The notes under the pieces are model-generated. The model was not told where the DNA came from, did no database searches, and saw only the letters and a list, made by a program, of their open reading frames with translations. Position numbers and translations under genes: made by a program. Below, in pieces: positions 37,522-45,915 of a stretch of 57,027 nucleotides of DNA (position 1 is the stretch's first letter; every line of letters begins with the position of its first letter). The stretch is from Methanosarcina sp. (GTDB lineage: Archaea; Halobacteriota; Methanosarcinia; Methanosarcinales; Methanosarcinaceae): assembly GCF_028693135.1 (NCBI RefSeq), contig NZ_JAQUVZ010000022.1:1-57027 (forward strand), written 5' to 3'.

Positions 37522-38193
37522 ATGAAACTAGCAGCACTGATTTCTGGCGGCAAGGACTCGGTCTTTACCATCCACAAAGCCCTTGAAGAGGGACACGAGG
37601 TTACCCACCTCATCAGTATTATCCCCGCAAGGGATGATTCCTACATGTACCACTCAATCAACCTCCATATGGTAGAACTGATCTCTGCCGCCAGTGAAAT
37701 CCCTCTGATCCAGCAGCAGTCAAGTGGAATCAAGGAGCTTGAGCTGGACGACCTTACTCTTGCTCTAAAGAAGGTGAACGTGGATGGTGTGTGTGTAGGC
37801 GCTATTGAGTCGCAGTACCAGGCAAGCAGGGTACAGAAGATCTGCGATTCCCTCGGGCTTAAAGTCTATGCCCCTCTCTGGCACAGGGACCCTGAAGAAC
37901 TCCTGAATGAGATGGCAAAAGTTCTCGATATAAGGATTGTTAGAGTTGCAGCCAATGGAATGGATCAGTCCTGGCTTGGTCGCCCTATCAATGTGAACTC
38001 AATCGAAAACCTCAAAGCCCTGAATCGCAGGTACATGGTCCATATGGCAGGGGAAGGCGGAGAATACGAAACAGTAGTCCTTGATGCTCCTTTTTTCAAA
38101 AAACGCATAGAAATTGTAAAAAGTGAAGTTGAATGGGAAGGCGATGCCGGCTCCTTAAAGATTCTGGATGCAAGACTGGTCGACAAGAACTGA
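37522..38193 (+). CDS. Dph6-like diphthine-ammonia ligase (MJ0570 family PP-loop enzyme)
   Basis: A PP-loop ATP pyrophosphatase: LAALISGGKDSVFTIHKALEEGHEV carries SGGKDS at the N-terminus. The family region YQASRVQKICDSLGLKVYAPLWHRDPEELL and the MAGEGGEYETVVLDAPFF box are those of the archaeal group related to yeast Dph6, which amidates diphthine to diphthamide on EF-2. The activity is inferred from the family. The 223-residue form starts at ATG 37522 with GAGG six bases upstream; ATG 37516 adds two residues. The upstream DNA is a 14-bp repeat array. Confidence 0.88.
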   Translation: MKLAALISGGKDSVFTIHKALEEGHEVTHLISIIPARDDSYMYHSINLHMVELISAASEIPLIQQQSSGIKELELDDLTLALKKVNVDGVCVGAIESQYQASRVQKICDSLGLKVYAPLWHRDPEELLNEMAKVLDIRIVRVAANGMDQSWLGRPINVNSIENLKALNRRYMVHMAGEGGEYETVVLDAPFFKKRIEIVKSEVEWEGDAGSLKILDARLVDKN

Positions 38194-38209
38194 TTTTTCA
38201 TAACTGGCA

Positions 38210-38246
38210 GAAGCCTGAAGCAGCCCTGTTCCTGCATTCGGGCTTC
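38210..38246 (+). terminator. Hairpin after the Dph6-like gene
   Basis: GAAGCCTGAA and TTCGGGCTTC form a 10-bp stem with one G-U pair. The rest of 38247-38880 is AT-rich with a C-rich patch near 38575-38620; no gene was seen. Confidence 0.45.
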
Positions 38247-38880
38247 CCGGTCTCAGCGAATCTGTGCAGGTAGAGATATGTGAAATCCAGTAAGCATCTC
38301 AATAAGCACGCTTTTCTTGTCTTAATTGAAAAGTTACTGTAAGATATCTGAAACAGGAGACTATTTTCTATAGGGAAATCCCTTTTCCAACAATTTCTGA
38401 GTCTATCGAGTTATATTCTAAGAAGAGGCTCTTACCCGAAAAATGTCGGTACTGCAAGTATATCCTGAAACGCTGCAGTATATGCGCATTTTTATATATG
38501 ATTATCTATATTTATAAAATCAGGCATCTGAGAAGAATTAGCTTTTCTCGCTGTAAACTTCAGCCAACTCTTTTACCCCCATTCCCCCCACTCCCAATAC
38601 TCAGATGCCCTATCCCCCAATACAATTTACTGATTATTCTATACCTTTTTTCCATTCTGATTTTTCCATTCTGATTTTTCTATTCATATGCGATCTTTTC
38701 TTACTAACGGTCTTTTCTTAATAGAGTATTTTGAAGAATTTCGTGTTTGTTTTTACTCAAAAGTAGCGGTTCTGTAGAAGTGAAATAACAAAACTATGAT
38801 AATATATGGAAATATATTAAAAAAGAAGTTTCAGGAATTAAATTCCTGAAGTGGACAAGTTAAAACCAGGGTTCTTGAAA

Positions 38881-39279
38881 TTATTGAGGGGTTTCGATTA
38901 AATCCAGAATTCTCAGGGCAAGGTATGCACCGTTTGCTCCATTGTCAATCCCTACACTCCCTACAGGCACTCCAGGGGGCATCTGGGCTATGGAGAGAAG
39001 GGCATCAAGCCCACCGAGTTTTGCGCTTACAGGTACACCTATTACAGGTTTTTTTGTCCTGGAAGCCACAACTCCGGGGAGAGCTGCCGATAGGCCTGCT
39101 ATTGCGATGAAAACTTTTGCGTCTGTACCTGAAATATAGCTATCAAGCTCATCAGGGTTTCTGTGGGCAGAAATAACCATTACTTCGTAAGTGTATTTGC
39201 TTTTTTCAAGTACAGAAACCGCGCGGTTGGCGATTGATCTGTCGGACTCAGAGCCCATAATCAGTGAGATGTCTACCAT
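38881..39279 (-). CDS. purE: PurE, phosphoribosylaminoimidazole carboxylase / mutase catalytic protein
   Basis: PurE acts in purine synthesis and moves a carboxyl group onto aminoimidazole ribonucleotide. The 132 residues contain [31 protein letters not shown] (active-site His) and [27 protein letters not shown]. No purK is nearby, so either the CO2-using (class II) or the mutase (class I) form is possible. AAAGGAG precedes the ATG. It is the last gene of an operon with chorismate mutase and shikimate kinase, with a 20-base gap. Confidence 0.95.
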   Translation of the reverse strand: MVDISLIMGSESDRSIANRAVSVLEKSKYTYEVMVISAHRNPDELDSYISGTDAKVFIAIAGLSAALPGVVASRTKKPVIGVPVSAKLGGLDALLSIAQMPPGVPVGSVGIDNGANGAYLALRILDLIETPQ

Positions 39280-39299
39280 TTGTTCTCCTTTGAGGGCAG

Positions 39300-39587
39300 T
39301 TAGGGCATGCTTCCCTTTCCACTTAATTCTTTCTGGCGTTCGATACTCATCCTGATAAGAATTTCATAAATATCCTTTACTGATCCTACATCAAGGTTCA
39401 GCTCGGTTGCAGTGTTTAATGCCCTGTTAATTACAACCTCGTTTTGCTTACGGTCATTTATGGAAGTTCCATTTATTTTTTTTGATTCAAGCACTTTCTC
39501 AGCAAGTTTAACTCTTCTATCAATAAGGGAAAGGATTTCCCTGTCAATCTCTTCGATTTCTTTGCGGACAGCTTCAAGTTCACTCAA
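39300..39587 (-). CDS. Chorismate mutase (AroQ class)
   Basis: Converts chorismate to prephenate for Phe and Tyr synthesis. The 95 residues form the helical AroQ fold: [31 protein letters not shown] contains the active-site Arg and Lys, and [35 protein letters not shown] complete the helices. The start is TTG at 39587 with GGAGG seven bases upstream; it overlaps the shikimate kinase stop by four bases, so translation is coupled. Confidence 0.93.
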   Translation of the reverse strand: MSELEAVRKEIEEIDREILSLIDRRVKLAEKVLESKKINGTSINDRKQNEVVINRALNTATELNLDVGSVKDIYEILIRMSIERQKELSGKGSMP

Positions 39588-40468
39588 AAGGACCCCTCCC
39601 TGTAAAAGGATATCGCATCTCTGTTATTTATACTGGTCTCTATGACCTTTCCTTCCATACCGCAGCTTTCCCAGGCAGATTTAAGCTCTTTTACCTGCTC
39701 TGCCTTCACCAGTGCCGCGTAGGAAGGGCCAGTTCCGGAAAGGCTGACTCCTTTTACTCCGCATTCCAGAGCCCTGAGCATGTGTTCCGTATCAAAACCA
39801 AGGGCTCCGCAGTAGAGAAAGCCATTAAGTGTCATTGCACGTTCGTATTCACCTTCAAGGGCAAGCCCGTATGCCATTTCCACATATGGTGCAATCAGTT
39901 GGGAACGTTTCACATTTGTGTCCGCACTGAAAGCTTTTTTTGCAGGGGCAAATATCAGGACTTTTGAATCGGCTTCTTCGCGCCTGATAAGTTCCATTTT
40001 TCGGTTGTCGGTGACAACAATCCCTCCTAAAAAGGAGGCACATGCATCGTCAAAAGCTCCTGTTACCGTAACTCCCACTTCTTTTGCAGCCCTTACACCC
40101 AGTTTTACGATCTCAAGGGGGGGCAGAGTCTCGCCAACTGCACGGAGGGTGGCAAGGACTGAAGCGTTTGCTGCAGCACTGCTGCTCTTGAGCCCTCCTG
40201 CAAGAGGGATTTCACTTCCGGTCCTTATCGTACCTCCTAGTTCAAGCCCGAATCGCTCAAGGACGAGTTCTACGCAGTGCTCTATAAGGCGAGTGTCTCC
40301 TTCAGGCATCTCCTCTATTGAGCCCGAAATGCCCGCTTTACCCTCAAAGAGTTCCACCTTTGCAAAGGTTTTTAAATCTATCCCGAATGCTGCACCTTTC
40401 CATGTAGCTATGGCGTTTATTATGGTTCCAGCCCCGAAAGAGCAGGCGCGCCCTTCAAGTGTCATCAT
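39584..40468 (-). CDS. aroK: Shikimate kinase, archaeal GHMP type
   Basis: Phosphorylates shikimate in the chorismate pathway. Archaea use a GHMP-superfamily enzyme unrelated to bacterial AroK. The ATP loop PLAGGLKSSSAAANA is near residue 88. Other family sequence includes EGRACSFGAGTIINAIATWKGAAFGID at the start, VTGAFDDACASFLGGIVVTDN and GVSLSGTGPSYAALV near the end. The 294 residues are full length. It begins the operon with chorismate mutase and PurE. Two ATGs are adjacent at the start and no SD is seen. Confidence 0.94.
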   Translation of the reverse strand: MMTLEGRACSFGAGTIINAIATWKGAAFGIDLKTFAKVELFEGKAGISGSIEEMPEGDTRLIEHCVELVLERFGLELGGTIRTGSEIPLAGGLKSSSAAANASVLATLRAVGETLPPLEIVKLGVRAAKEVGVTVTGAFDDACASFLGGIVVTDNRKMELIRREEADSKVLIFAPAKKAFSADTNVKRSQLIAPYVEMAYGLALEGEYERAMTLNGFLYCGALGFDTEHMLRALECGVKGVSLSGTGPSYAALVKAEQVKELKSAWESCGMEGKVIETSINNRDAISFYREGSF

Positions 40469-40697
40469 GTTCAGAATGCTCTGATCTTTAATATTTTTTA
40501 CCTCCCTTCAGGGCAAAGAGTGAGGTAGATTTAAATACAGGGTTCAGGATTTTATCCGCCAAAAAGGAAGATACCTCAGAATATAAATAGTAATGCCAAA
40601 TTGTATATACTGCGTCTTTATCTAAACACTAATAAATACTAATAAATACTGTGAACTACCGCTAAGCTAAAGATTTCATGGGTTTTACGCTTATTCC

Positions 40698-40705
40698 TAT
40701 AAATA
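40698..40705 (+). promoter_or_regulatory. TATA box for the AbrB-PhoU gene
   Basis: TATAAATA preceded by CC. Transcription would start near 40725-40730, about 40 bases before the presumed start of the coding frame. Confidence 0.4.
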
Positions 40706-40766
40706 TGGAGCGAGCATTATCTAACTTCCAGGCCTGGCCTGAGCAATCGAAAATGGGGGAATCCAC

Positions 40767-41762
40767 ATAGAAACCAGAAAAGTACAGCAGACAGGCGGAT
40801 CCACTTATATTATTTCTCTCCCTAAACAGTGGGCCGAAAAAGTAGGAATCAAAACAGGGATGAGAGTATCTATTCAGGCTCAGCCAGACGGAAAACTGTT
40901 AATTGACCCTATTCTGGAAGGGCGCACGATAAAAACGAAAAAGATCGATGTGACAGGCTATGAGGCAAAAGCTCTGGAAAGGGATATCATTGCTGCATAC
41001 CTCTATGGTTATGACAGGATGGAGTTTTCCTCAAAAAGGATACTTGCCGAACAGAAACAGGTCATTCGGAAGGTCTGTTATAAGCTCATAGGCCCTGAAA
41101 TCATTGAGGAAAGCTCAAACTGCGTGGTCATGCAGGATCTTCTTAACCCCAATGAACTCCATATAAAAAAGGGTCTACACAGGATGTTCCTGATTACAGG
41201 CTCCATGCAAAAAGATGCCATCCGTGCCCTCAAAACCGTTGATCACGACCTTGCTCTTGATGTAAGCCAGAGGGATGACGAGGTCGACAGGTTGTTTCTC
41301 CTGATTTCCAAACAGTTCCGTTCTGTTCTCTGCGGAGGAAAAATGCCCGACTCCTCGGAAACAAGTATTGAGGAATATCATGATTTTAGAATGGCAGCAA
41401 CCCCTCTAGAAAGAATAGCAGATCATTCACAGAGGATTGCAAATGTTGCCTCCAAAATAAAGGAGCCAATAAGGGAAGACGTGATGGATGTAATAGAGGA
41501 CCTCAACAACACCTACATGGAACTTGTTAAGCAGGCAGTAGATTCCCTTTATAGTGCTGATACCTCTCTTGCGAACCAGGCAATAGACAATATAGACGGT
41601 ATACGCTTACGTGTAACAGAACTGCACGCATCTATTCTCAAACTTGAGTCTCATGAAATCATGATCTCTCTGGGCACGATCGTAGACAGCCTCTTAAGAA
41701 TAGGAGACCTTGGTTCTAACATAGCCGAAATAGCCATAAATTCTGCGATTAAAGATAAATGA
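40767..41762 (+). CDS. AbrB-domain PhoU-like phosphate uptake regulator; non-standard start or frameshift
   Basis: The N-terminus reads ETRKVQQTGGSTYIISLPKQWAEKVGIKTG, an AbrB/SpoVT DNA-binding domain, followed by two PhoU-type helical bundles (FRMAATPLERIADHSQRIA, MISLGTIVDSLLRIGDLGSNIAEI). Archaeal proteins of this type regulate phosphate uptake. The first in-frame ATG (40860) is past the AbrB domain, and a stop at 40740 limits the frame. No ATG, GTG or TTG exists between them. ATA at 40767 lies six bases after GGGGGA, which can pair with the anti-SD with one G-U. Alternatively one more G in the 40755-40759 run would join ATG 40753 to the frame. Confidence 0.75.
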   Translation: METRKVQQTGGSTYIISLPKQWAEKVGIKTGMRVSIQAQPDGKLLIDPILEGRTIKTKKIDVTGYEAKALERDIIAAYLYGYDRMEFSSKRILAEQKQVIRKVCYKLIGPEIIEESSNCVVMQDLLNPNELHIKKGLHRMFLITGSMQKDAIRALKTVDHDLALDVSQRDDEVDRLFLLISKQFRSVLCGGKMPDSSETSIEEYHDFRMAATPLERIADHSQRIANVASKIKEPIREDVMDVIEDLNNTYMELVKQAVDSLYSADTSLANQAIDNIDGIRLRVTELHASILKLESHEIMISLGTIVDSLLRIGDLGSNIAEIAINSAIKDK

Positions 41763-42882
41763 AGGAATAAATGAATATTCTGCGGGAAAATCAGGTCGTT
41801 TCTGATAAACCATTTTTAATAAAAACCTGTAAGATGGAAAAAATAACGTCATAAATGGAAAATAAATTGATTTTACTTTTTAATGATAAACATTTCTCTT
41901 TTACTCTGAGGGACAAGTAAATGTCCATTTTTTCAATATCATGTGACTAAGGACCCACCGCAAAATAACAGAGGCAACTTTTTAGACTGTACTCGCCCAT
42001 TTTCACAAGCAAGCCACTCGATTAACTTCCAAAATAATTGTGCGTTACCTAGGTTATTTCGTAACGAGTCCTAAACGATTTTTTTAACAAAATATTTCTA
42101 ATTAAATAAACTGTGTAAATACATATTTACATCCTTGAAACCAGGGCAAACACTCTCCTTTTAATGCCCCCACATCTCCGAAATGCCTCAAGACTTAATT
42201 CCGGGATACCTGTAGTGACTTTACCTGAGGTAGACACATGAAGTGACTTTACATGAAGTAGTTTCAGGGTTATACGGAAAATGTGCAGAGTAACAAAAAT
42301 AGCAGTTAATATATGATGCTGTGAGTTAAGTTAAGGGCCTGAGATTCAGCACCTCAGGTTTTTCGAAACACGGTGGCAAAAGAGGCAGGATGAAAATAAA
42401 AGAAGTAACAGGCTGCGAAATACTTCCTAAGATAAAAATCATTTATATTTTTAAAGTCTGATGAATAAAAATAGGAAAAAATATAAAGGAAAGTACAGAA
42501 CATCAGTACAAACATAAAAATTTAGTAGAAAATGAAAAGAGTTACATATGGGCTGAAAATTTTCATTATAAATAAGTTTTTTGTTAAATCTATCCGGAAA
42601 TCAGGCGATAATAAGTAATTTATTTATATTCTGGTGTTATTTCACGGAGGCACTTTCTATTTTTCACATAGAAAGAATGCAAGGTTTGCTATTTATTCCA
42701 GATATATCGGAAAAGAGATGTCAGTATCTCCAGTTTCTCTGGTTTCCGCAGCTTAACAAATGGAAATTATTTATATGCATGGATCACTTAAATGAAAAGG
42801 TCACGAAAACACCAGTAGACCCATAAAGGAAAGCAATCCGAGAAATCCTTTGGTGTTATGCTTTTCCCAATGGAGGGAAGTC
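41763..42882. other. Long gene-free region
   Basis: AT-rich DNA of 1.1 kb. A 28-bp imperfect repeat (AGTGACTTTAC at 42214 and 42242) is present. An 81-codon frame at 42581 has no recognisable motif or SD and is not called. A 23-codon frame at 42389 follows a GCAGG sequence but is too short to trust. Confidence 0.45.
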
Positions 42883-43524
42883 ATGAATATGATAAAACGA
42901 TTTAAGGTAAGCTTTTCAAAAGTGTTTAATAAATTGTTCAAGAAAAAAGGAGCATGCATTGGTATCTACGGCCCCCCCAATGCCGGCAAGACAACCCTTA
43001 GCAACCGCATCCTCAGGGACTGGGTCGGAGGCGAGGAAACCATGGGCTCGGTTTCACATATCGCCCACGAAACCAGGCATGCAAAAAGAAGAAACGCAGT
43101 CACTATCGAAACTAACGGGCATACCATCAGCCTTGATATTGTGGACACTCCCGGGCTTGCAACAAAGATCGATTTCCATGACTTTATGGAACAGGGGATG
43201 AGTGACTCTGAATCAAAGAAAAGGTCCAAAGAAGCGACAGAAGGTGTAATTGAAGCTGTCAAATGGTTGGATGACCTTGACGGGGTCATATTGGTAATGG
43301 ATTCCACCGAAAATCCTTATACTCAGGTTAACGTAACTGTTATAGGGAACATGGAAGCCAGGAACCTGCCGCTTCTTATTGTGGCAAACAAAGTAGACCT
43401 TCCTGACGCCGATCCTGGGGTCATAAAGGAAGCATTTCCTCAACACCCTATGGTACCTGTCTCGGCGCTTGAAGGAGTGGGAATGGACTCATTCTACGAA
43501 GCTCTGGCCAAACAGTTCGGGTGA
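42883..43524 (+). CDS. Era-like small GTPase (OapA/ArvA-like)
   Basis: A 213-residue GTPase: GIYGPPNAGKTTLSNR (G1), VDTPGLATK (G3), VANKVDLPD (G4), PVSALEG (G5). A basic N-terminus of about 25 residues (KRFKVSFSKVFNKLFKKKG) could touch membrane. The next gene (DUF2073) overlaps by 4 bases. In haloarchaea the same gene pair is known as OapA-OapB (ArvA-ArvB), and ArvA is reported to drive extracellular vesicle formation. A similar role here is inference. ATG 42883 follows GGAGGGAAG; a TTG at 42850 would add 11 residues. Confidence 0.9.
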   Translation: MNMIKRFKVSFSKVFNKLFKKKGACIGIYGPPNAGKTTLSNRILRDWVGGEETMGSVSHIAHETRHAKRRNAVTIETNGHTISLDIVDTPGLATKIDFHDFMEQGMSDSESKKRSKEATEGVIEAVKWLDDLDGVILVMDSTENPYTQVNVTVIGNMEARNLPLLIVANKVDLPDADPGVIKEAFPQHPMVPVSALEGVGMDSFYEALAKQFG

Positions 43525-43889
43525 TCAAAATGCAGGGAATCCAACTTGATCTGATATCCGAAGCCAGGATTTCTCAGATGGCTTCTATGGAAAAAGTCCG
43601 ATACATAATCGATGAGGTGCGGAAAGGCAAAATCCTTGTGCTTGAAAAGGGTCTCAACCCTATGGAGGAAGCAAAACTCATTGAGATGACAATGTCAGCA
43701 ATTCAGCCGGATGTGTTTTCAGGAATTGAGATGCAAAGTTACCCTGCAAACACAGACGGTTCCTTGCTGGGTAAGTTATTCAAAAAACAGAGTAACAAGA
43801 GACTTACGGTCATAGGGCCCGCAAATCAGCTCAAAACTCTTAAAAAGGACAGGAATTTGATCAGTGCACTTGTCTCTGCAAGTAAGTAA
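43521..43889 (+). CDS. DUF2073 (OapB/ArvB-like) protein
   Basis: A 122-residue archaeal protein with MEKVRYIIDEVRKGKILVLE, GLNPMEEAKLIEMTMSAI, DVFSGIEMQSYP and KRLTVIGPANQLKTL. This is the DUF2073 family, found beside the Era-like GTPase in many euryarchaea. Its biochemical role is unknown; the overlap of four bases with the GTPase gene implies coupled synthesis and a shared complex or pathway. Confidence 0.88.
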   Translation: MIKMQGIQLDLISEARISQMASMEKVRYIIDEVRKGKILVLEKGLNPMEEAKLIEMTMSAIQPDVFSGIEMQSYPANTDGSLLGKLFKKQSNKRLTVIGPANQLKTLKKDRNLISALVSASK

Positions 43890-43894
43890 ACGAA

Positions 43895-44416
43895 GTGGAA
43901 ACAATGTGTGCTCAGAAGACCCAAGACCTGGAAGCAAAAATATCCCCTCCCCAGTCCCTAGGCTCCTTTGAGATGGGCAGGAACGACGTTAACGTAGTCT
44001 GCACCTACGGGAAAATTGCAGTATGGTTCGGACGGAAGGTTCCTGAGTATATCATAGCGCAGGTACTCATAGGAATCTCAAAGGTAGACTCGTCTACTGT
44101 TCACGAGTTTGAGATCATCTGTGAATTTGATGAAATCACGGAGTATGAAAGCAAAGGGTACATACTGGTTTCCTATGGTAAAACAGCCGGCGGTTATCGT
44201 GTAAATTATAGTATTCCGTTTTCCAACAAAAAAGCCCTATTTCATCTATCCAGGTTCGTACTTGAAGAACTCCATAAAGGAGATGTACGTAAGGACTTCT
44301 ACTGGAACGGGAGTGACTGCGCTATCCAGCGGCTCTACCAGGAATTCAGAAACAATATTGACAACTGGGAATTAAAAACTATTAATTATAAGAATGAGCC
44401 GCAAACAAGCCGATAG
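43895..44416 (+). CDS. Unknown protein in the GTPase/DUF2073 operon
   Basis: The 173 residues have no motif I recognise. The fold looks mixed alpha/beta (VNVVCTYGKIAVWFGRKVPEYIIAQVLIGIS; EFDEITEYESKGYILVSYGK; ALFHLSRFVLEELHKGDVRKDFYWNG). It lacks the C-x2-C pairs of the zinc-ribbon OapC that occupies this position in haloarchaea. It starts 5 bases after DUF2073 at GTG 43895; ATG 43904 is another option. The operon place suggests a role with the GTPase. Confidence 0.75.
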   Translation: METMCAQKTQDLEAKISPPQSLGSFEMGRNDVNVVCTYGKIAVWFGRKVPEYIIAQVLIGISKVDSSTVHEFEIICEFDEITEYESKGYILVSYGKTAGGYRVNYSIPFSNKKALFHLSRFVLEELHKGDVRKDFYWNGSDCAIQRLYQEFRNNIDNWELKTINYKNEPQTSR

Positions 44417-44522
44417 AGTTCCGGTGCAGCAGTGGGATGAAAAGAAGCTTCCAGAAATTCCTCCTGAAATCCTTACCAATACGTTTAAAAAAAGGTTATT
44501 TTGGAAGGATTTCAGGCCTTAA
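44394..44522 (+). CDS. Possible 42-residue basic protein overlapping the operon's third gene
   Basis: Reads MSRKQADRVPVQQWDEKKLP, then EIPPEILTNTFKKRLFWKDF. It overlaps the end of the upstream gene by 23 bases. No SD or known motif is visible. The amino-acid mix looks protein-like, but the frame could be chance. Confidence 0.4.
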   Translation: MSRKQADRVPVQQWDEKKLPEIPPEILTNTFKKRLFWKDFRP

Positions 44523-44751
44523 AATTTCAGTATTACAGTAAATATTATCCAATAATACGGTAAGTATTATACAATTAATATTATCCAACACGTTTTATAC
44601 TATAAGTTTTATCCAACAAGTTTTATGCAACAAGTTTTATATAATAACTCGTCTCAGGACCTCCGCCTGTGTTTTGAGATTATTATCAGTTATCCGGTAG
44701 ATTTAAGTAAATAAATAGTTAAGGAATGGTCAATTACCCCTGAGATAAAGG

Positions 44752-44874
44752 GGCTGTCCAGCAATTCAATTTCAGGGCAAAAACATGTGCAAAATAAGGC
44801 ACCTAACGCCTTTAAGTCGAAAACAAAGGAATTCATTTAATTCAGTTATTACTGAAAGTAATTGTCGGACAGCC
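44752..44874. mobile_element. MITE-like element, 123 bp
   Basis: The ends GGCTGTCCAGCAATT (44752-44766) and AATTGTCGGACAGCC (44860-44874) are inverted repeats with 13 of 15 matches, and weaker similarity runs to about 24 bases (TTTCAG on both sides). No protein is encoded. Such short elements move with the transposase of a related full-length insertion sequence. No clear target duplication was found. The flanks 44523-44751 hold degenerate ATCCAACAAGTTTTAT repeats, and 44875-45101 has no gene. Confidence 0.65.
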
Positions 44875-45101
44875 TGTAAAGATTCGGGGGTTTCCTGCTG
44901 AGGTTTATATGAAAATATAACTTCAAATTTTCAGTTCGGGAATTGCTCTATAATTCCAGTTCCCCAAATAATCATTCATAGTATCAAAAATTCTGGATAT
45001 TATATTTGAATCATTCTAAGCAATTATTATCATATTATCTTTATTATCATATTATTATCAATTTGTTGAGAACTCAACTCAATACTTTTTGGAGAACTTA
45101 T

Positions 45102-45788
45102 ATGAAAAAAGATCAGGTAAAAGATTACGAAGGTGTAATCTCCTCAACGGAATTAAGAGACGGCGAAGATGTAATTTCCTCAATGGAATTAAATGGCTGC
45201 GAAGATGTAATCTCCTCAATGGAATTTATCGTGAAAAACATCACTGGAGTGATTAAGCTACTTGACTGCGAAGCTATAAATCGAATGCTTCAGAAGATCA
45301 TGGAAGGGGACAGGATCTTTTTAATGGGGGCAGGGCGGTCTGGGCTTGTTGCCAAAGCTTTTGCAATGAGGCTGATGCATCTCGGGTTCACTACGTACGT
45401 TGTAGGAGAGACCACGACCCCTGCTGTCCATAAACAGGATGTCGTGATTGCTATTTCGGGGTCTGGAGAAACCCGTTCTATAGCAGACCTGGGAAAAATA
45501 GTAAAGGATATCGGCTCAACCCTTATAACTGTCACTTCCAAAAAGGAGTCCACACTTGGCAGAATTTCGGATATAGTCCTGGTTCTTCCGAGCAGGACCA
45601 AAAATGATCCGGATGCAAGCACCTTTCTTGAAAAAAATATGCGGGAAGATTACAAAAAATTACCTCCGCTGGGCACTTCTTTCGAAATCACCTCACTTGT
45701 TTTCCTTGACTCGGTAATTGCTCAGCTGATGACGCTTACAGGTGCTTCGGAAGCAGCACTTAAGTCCATGCACACAAATATCGAATAA
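45102..45788 (+). CDS. hxlB: 6-phospho-3-hexuloisomerase (SIS domain)
   Basis: Interconverts 3-hexulose 6-phosphate and fructose 6-phosphate; in archaea it serves pentose formation by the reverse ribulose-monophosphate route. The SIS domain has DRIFLMGAGRSGLVAKAFAMRLMHLG, VIAISGSGETRSIADLGKI and PPLGTSFEITSLVFLDSVIA. The partner hexulose-phosphate synthase is not in the window. ATG 45102 follows GGAG. The first 45 residues are unusual: a 12-residue unit (EDVISSMELNGC type) occurs three times, and the third runs into the normal start of the fold. Confidence 0.92.
   Translation: MKKDQVKDYEGVISSTELRDGEDVISSMELNGCEDVISSMEFIVKNITGVIKLLDCEAINRMLQKIMEGDRIFLMGAGRSGLVAKAFAMRLMHLGFTTYVVGETTTPAVHKQDVVIAISGSGETRSIADLGKIVKDIGSTLITVTSKKESTLGRISDIVLVLPSRTKNDPDASTFLEKNMREDYKKLPPLGTSFEITSLVFLDSVIAQLMTLTGASEAALKSMHTNIE
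45129..45230 (+). repeat. 36-bp in-frame tandem repeat in hxlB
   Basis: Units begin at 45129, 45165 and 45201 (GAAGATGTAATCTCCTCAAT type). They encode a 12-residue repeat at the protein's N-terminus. Confidence 0.9.
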
Positions 45789-45915
45789 TGGAATGAGTAT
45801 TGAATAATGGCTTTAAAATAATCGTTAAAATAACCGGGAACCGGAATAGTGGGTAACTTAAGAAAAAACAGGGATTTTAAATGATATAATTTCAGGGATA
45901 TAAGGAGGGCTCAAT

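Noticed and set aside
42389-42460. 23-codon frame beginning MKIKEVTGCEILPKI after GCAGG
   Set aside because: It has an SD-like start, but is too short and isolated to support without homologues.
42581-42826. 81-codon frame before the Era-like GTPase
   Set aside because: No SD, no recognised motif, and composition like the AT-rich surroundings.
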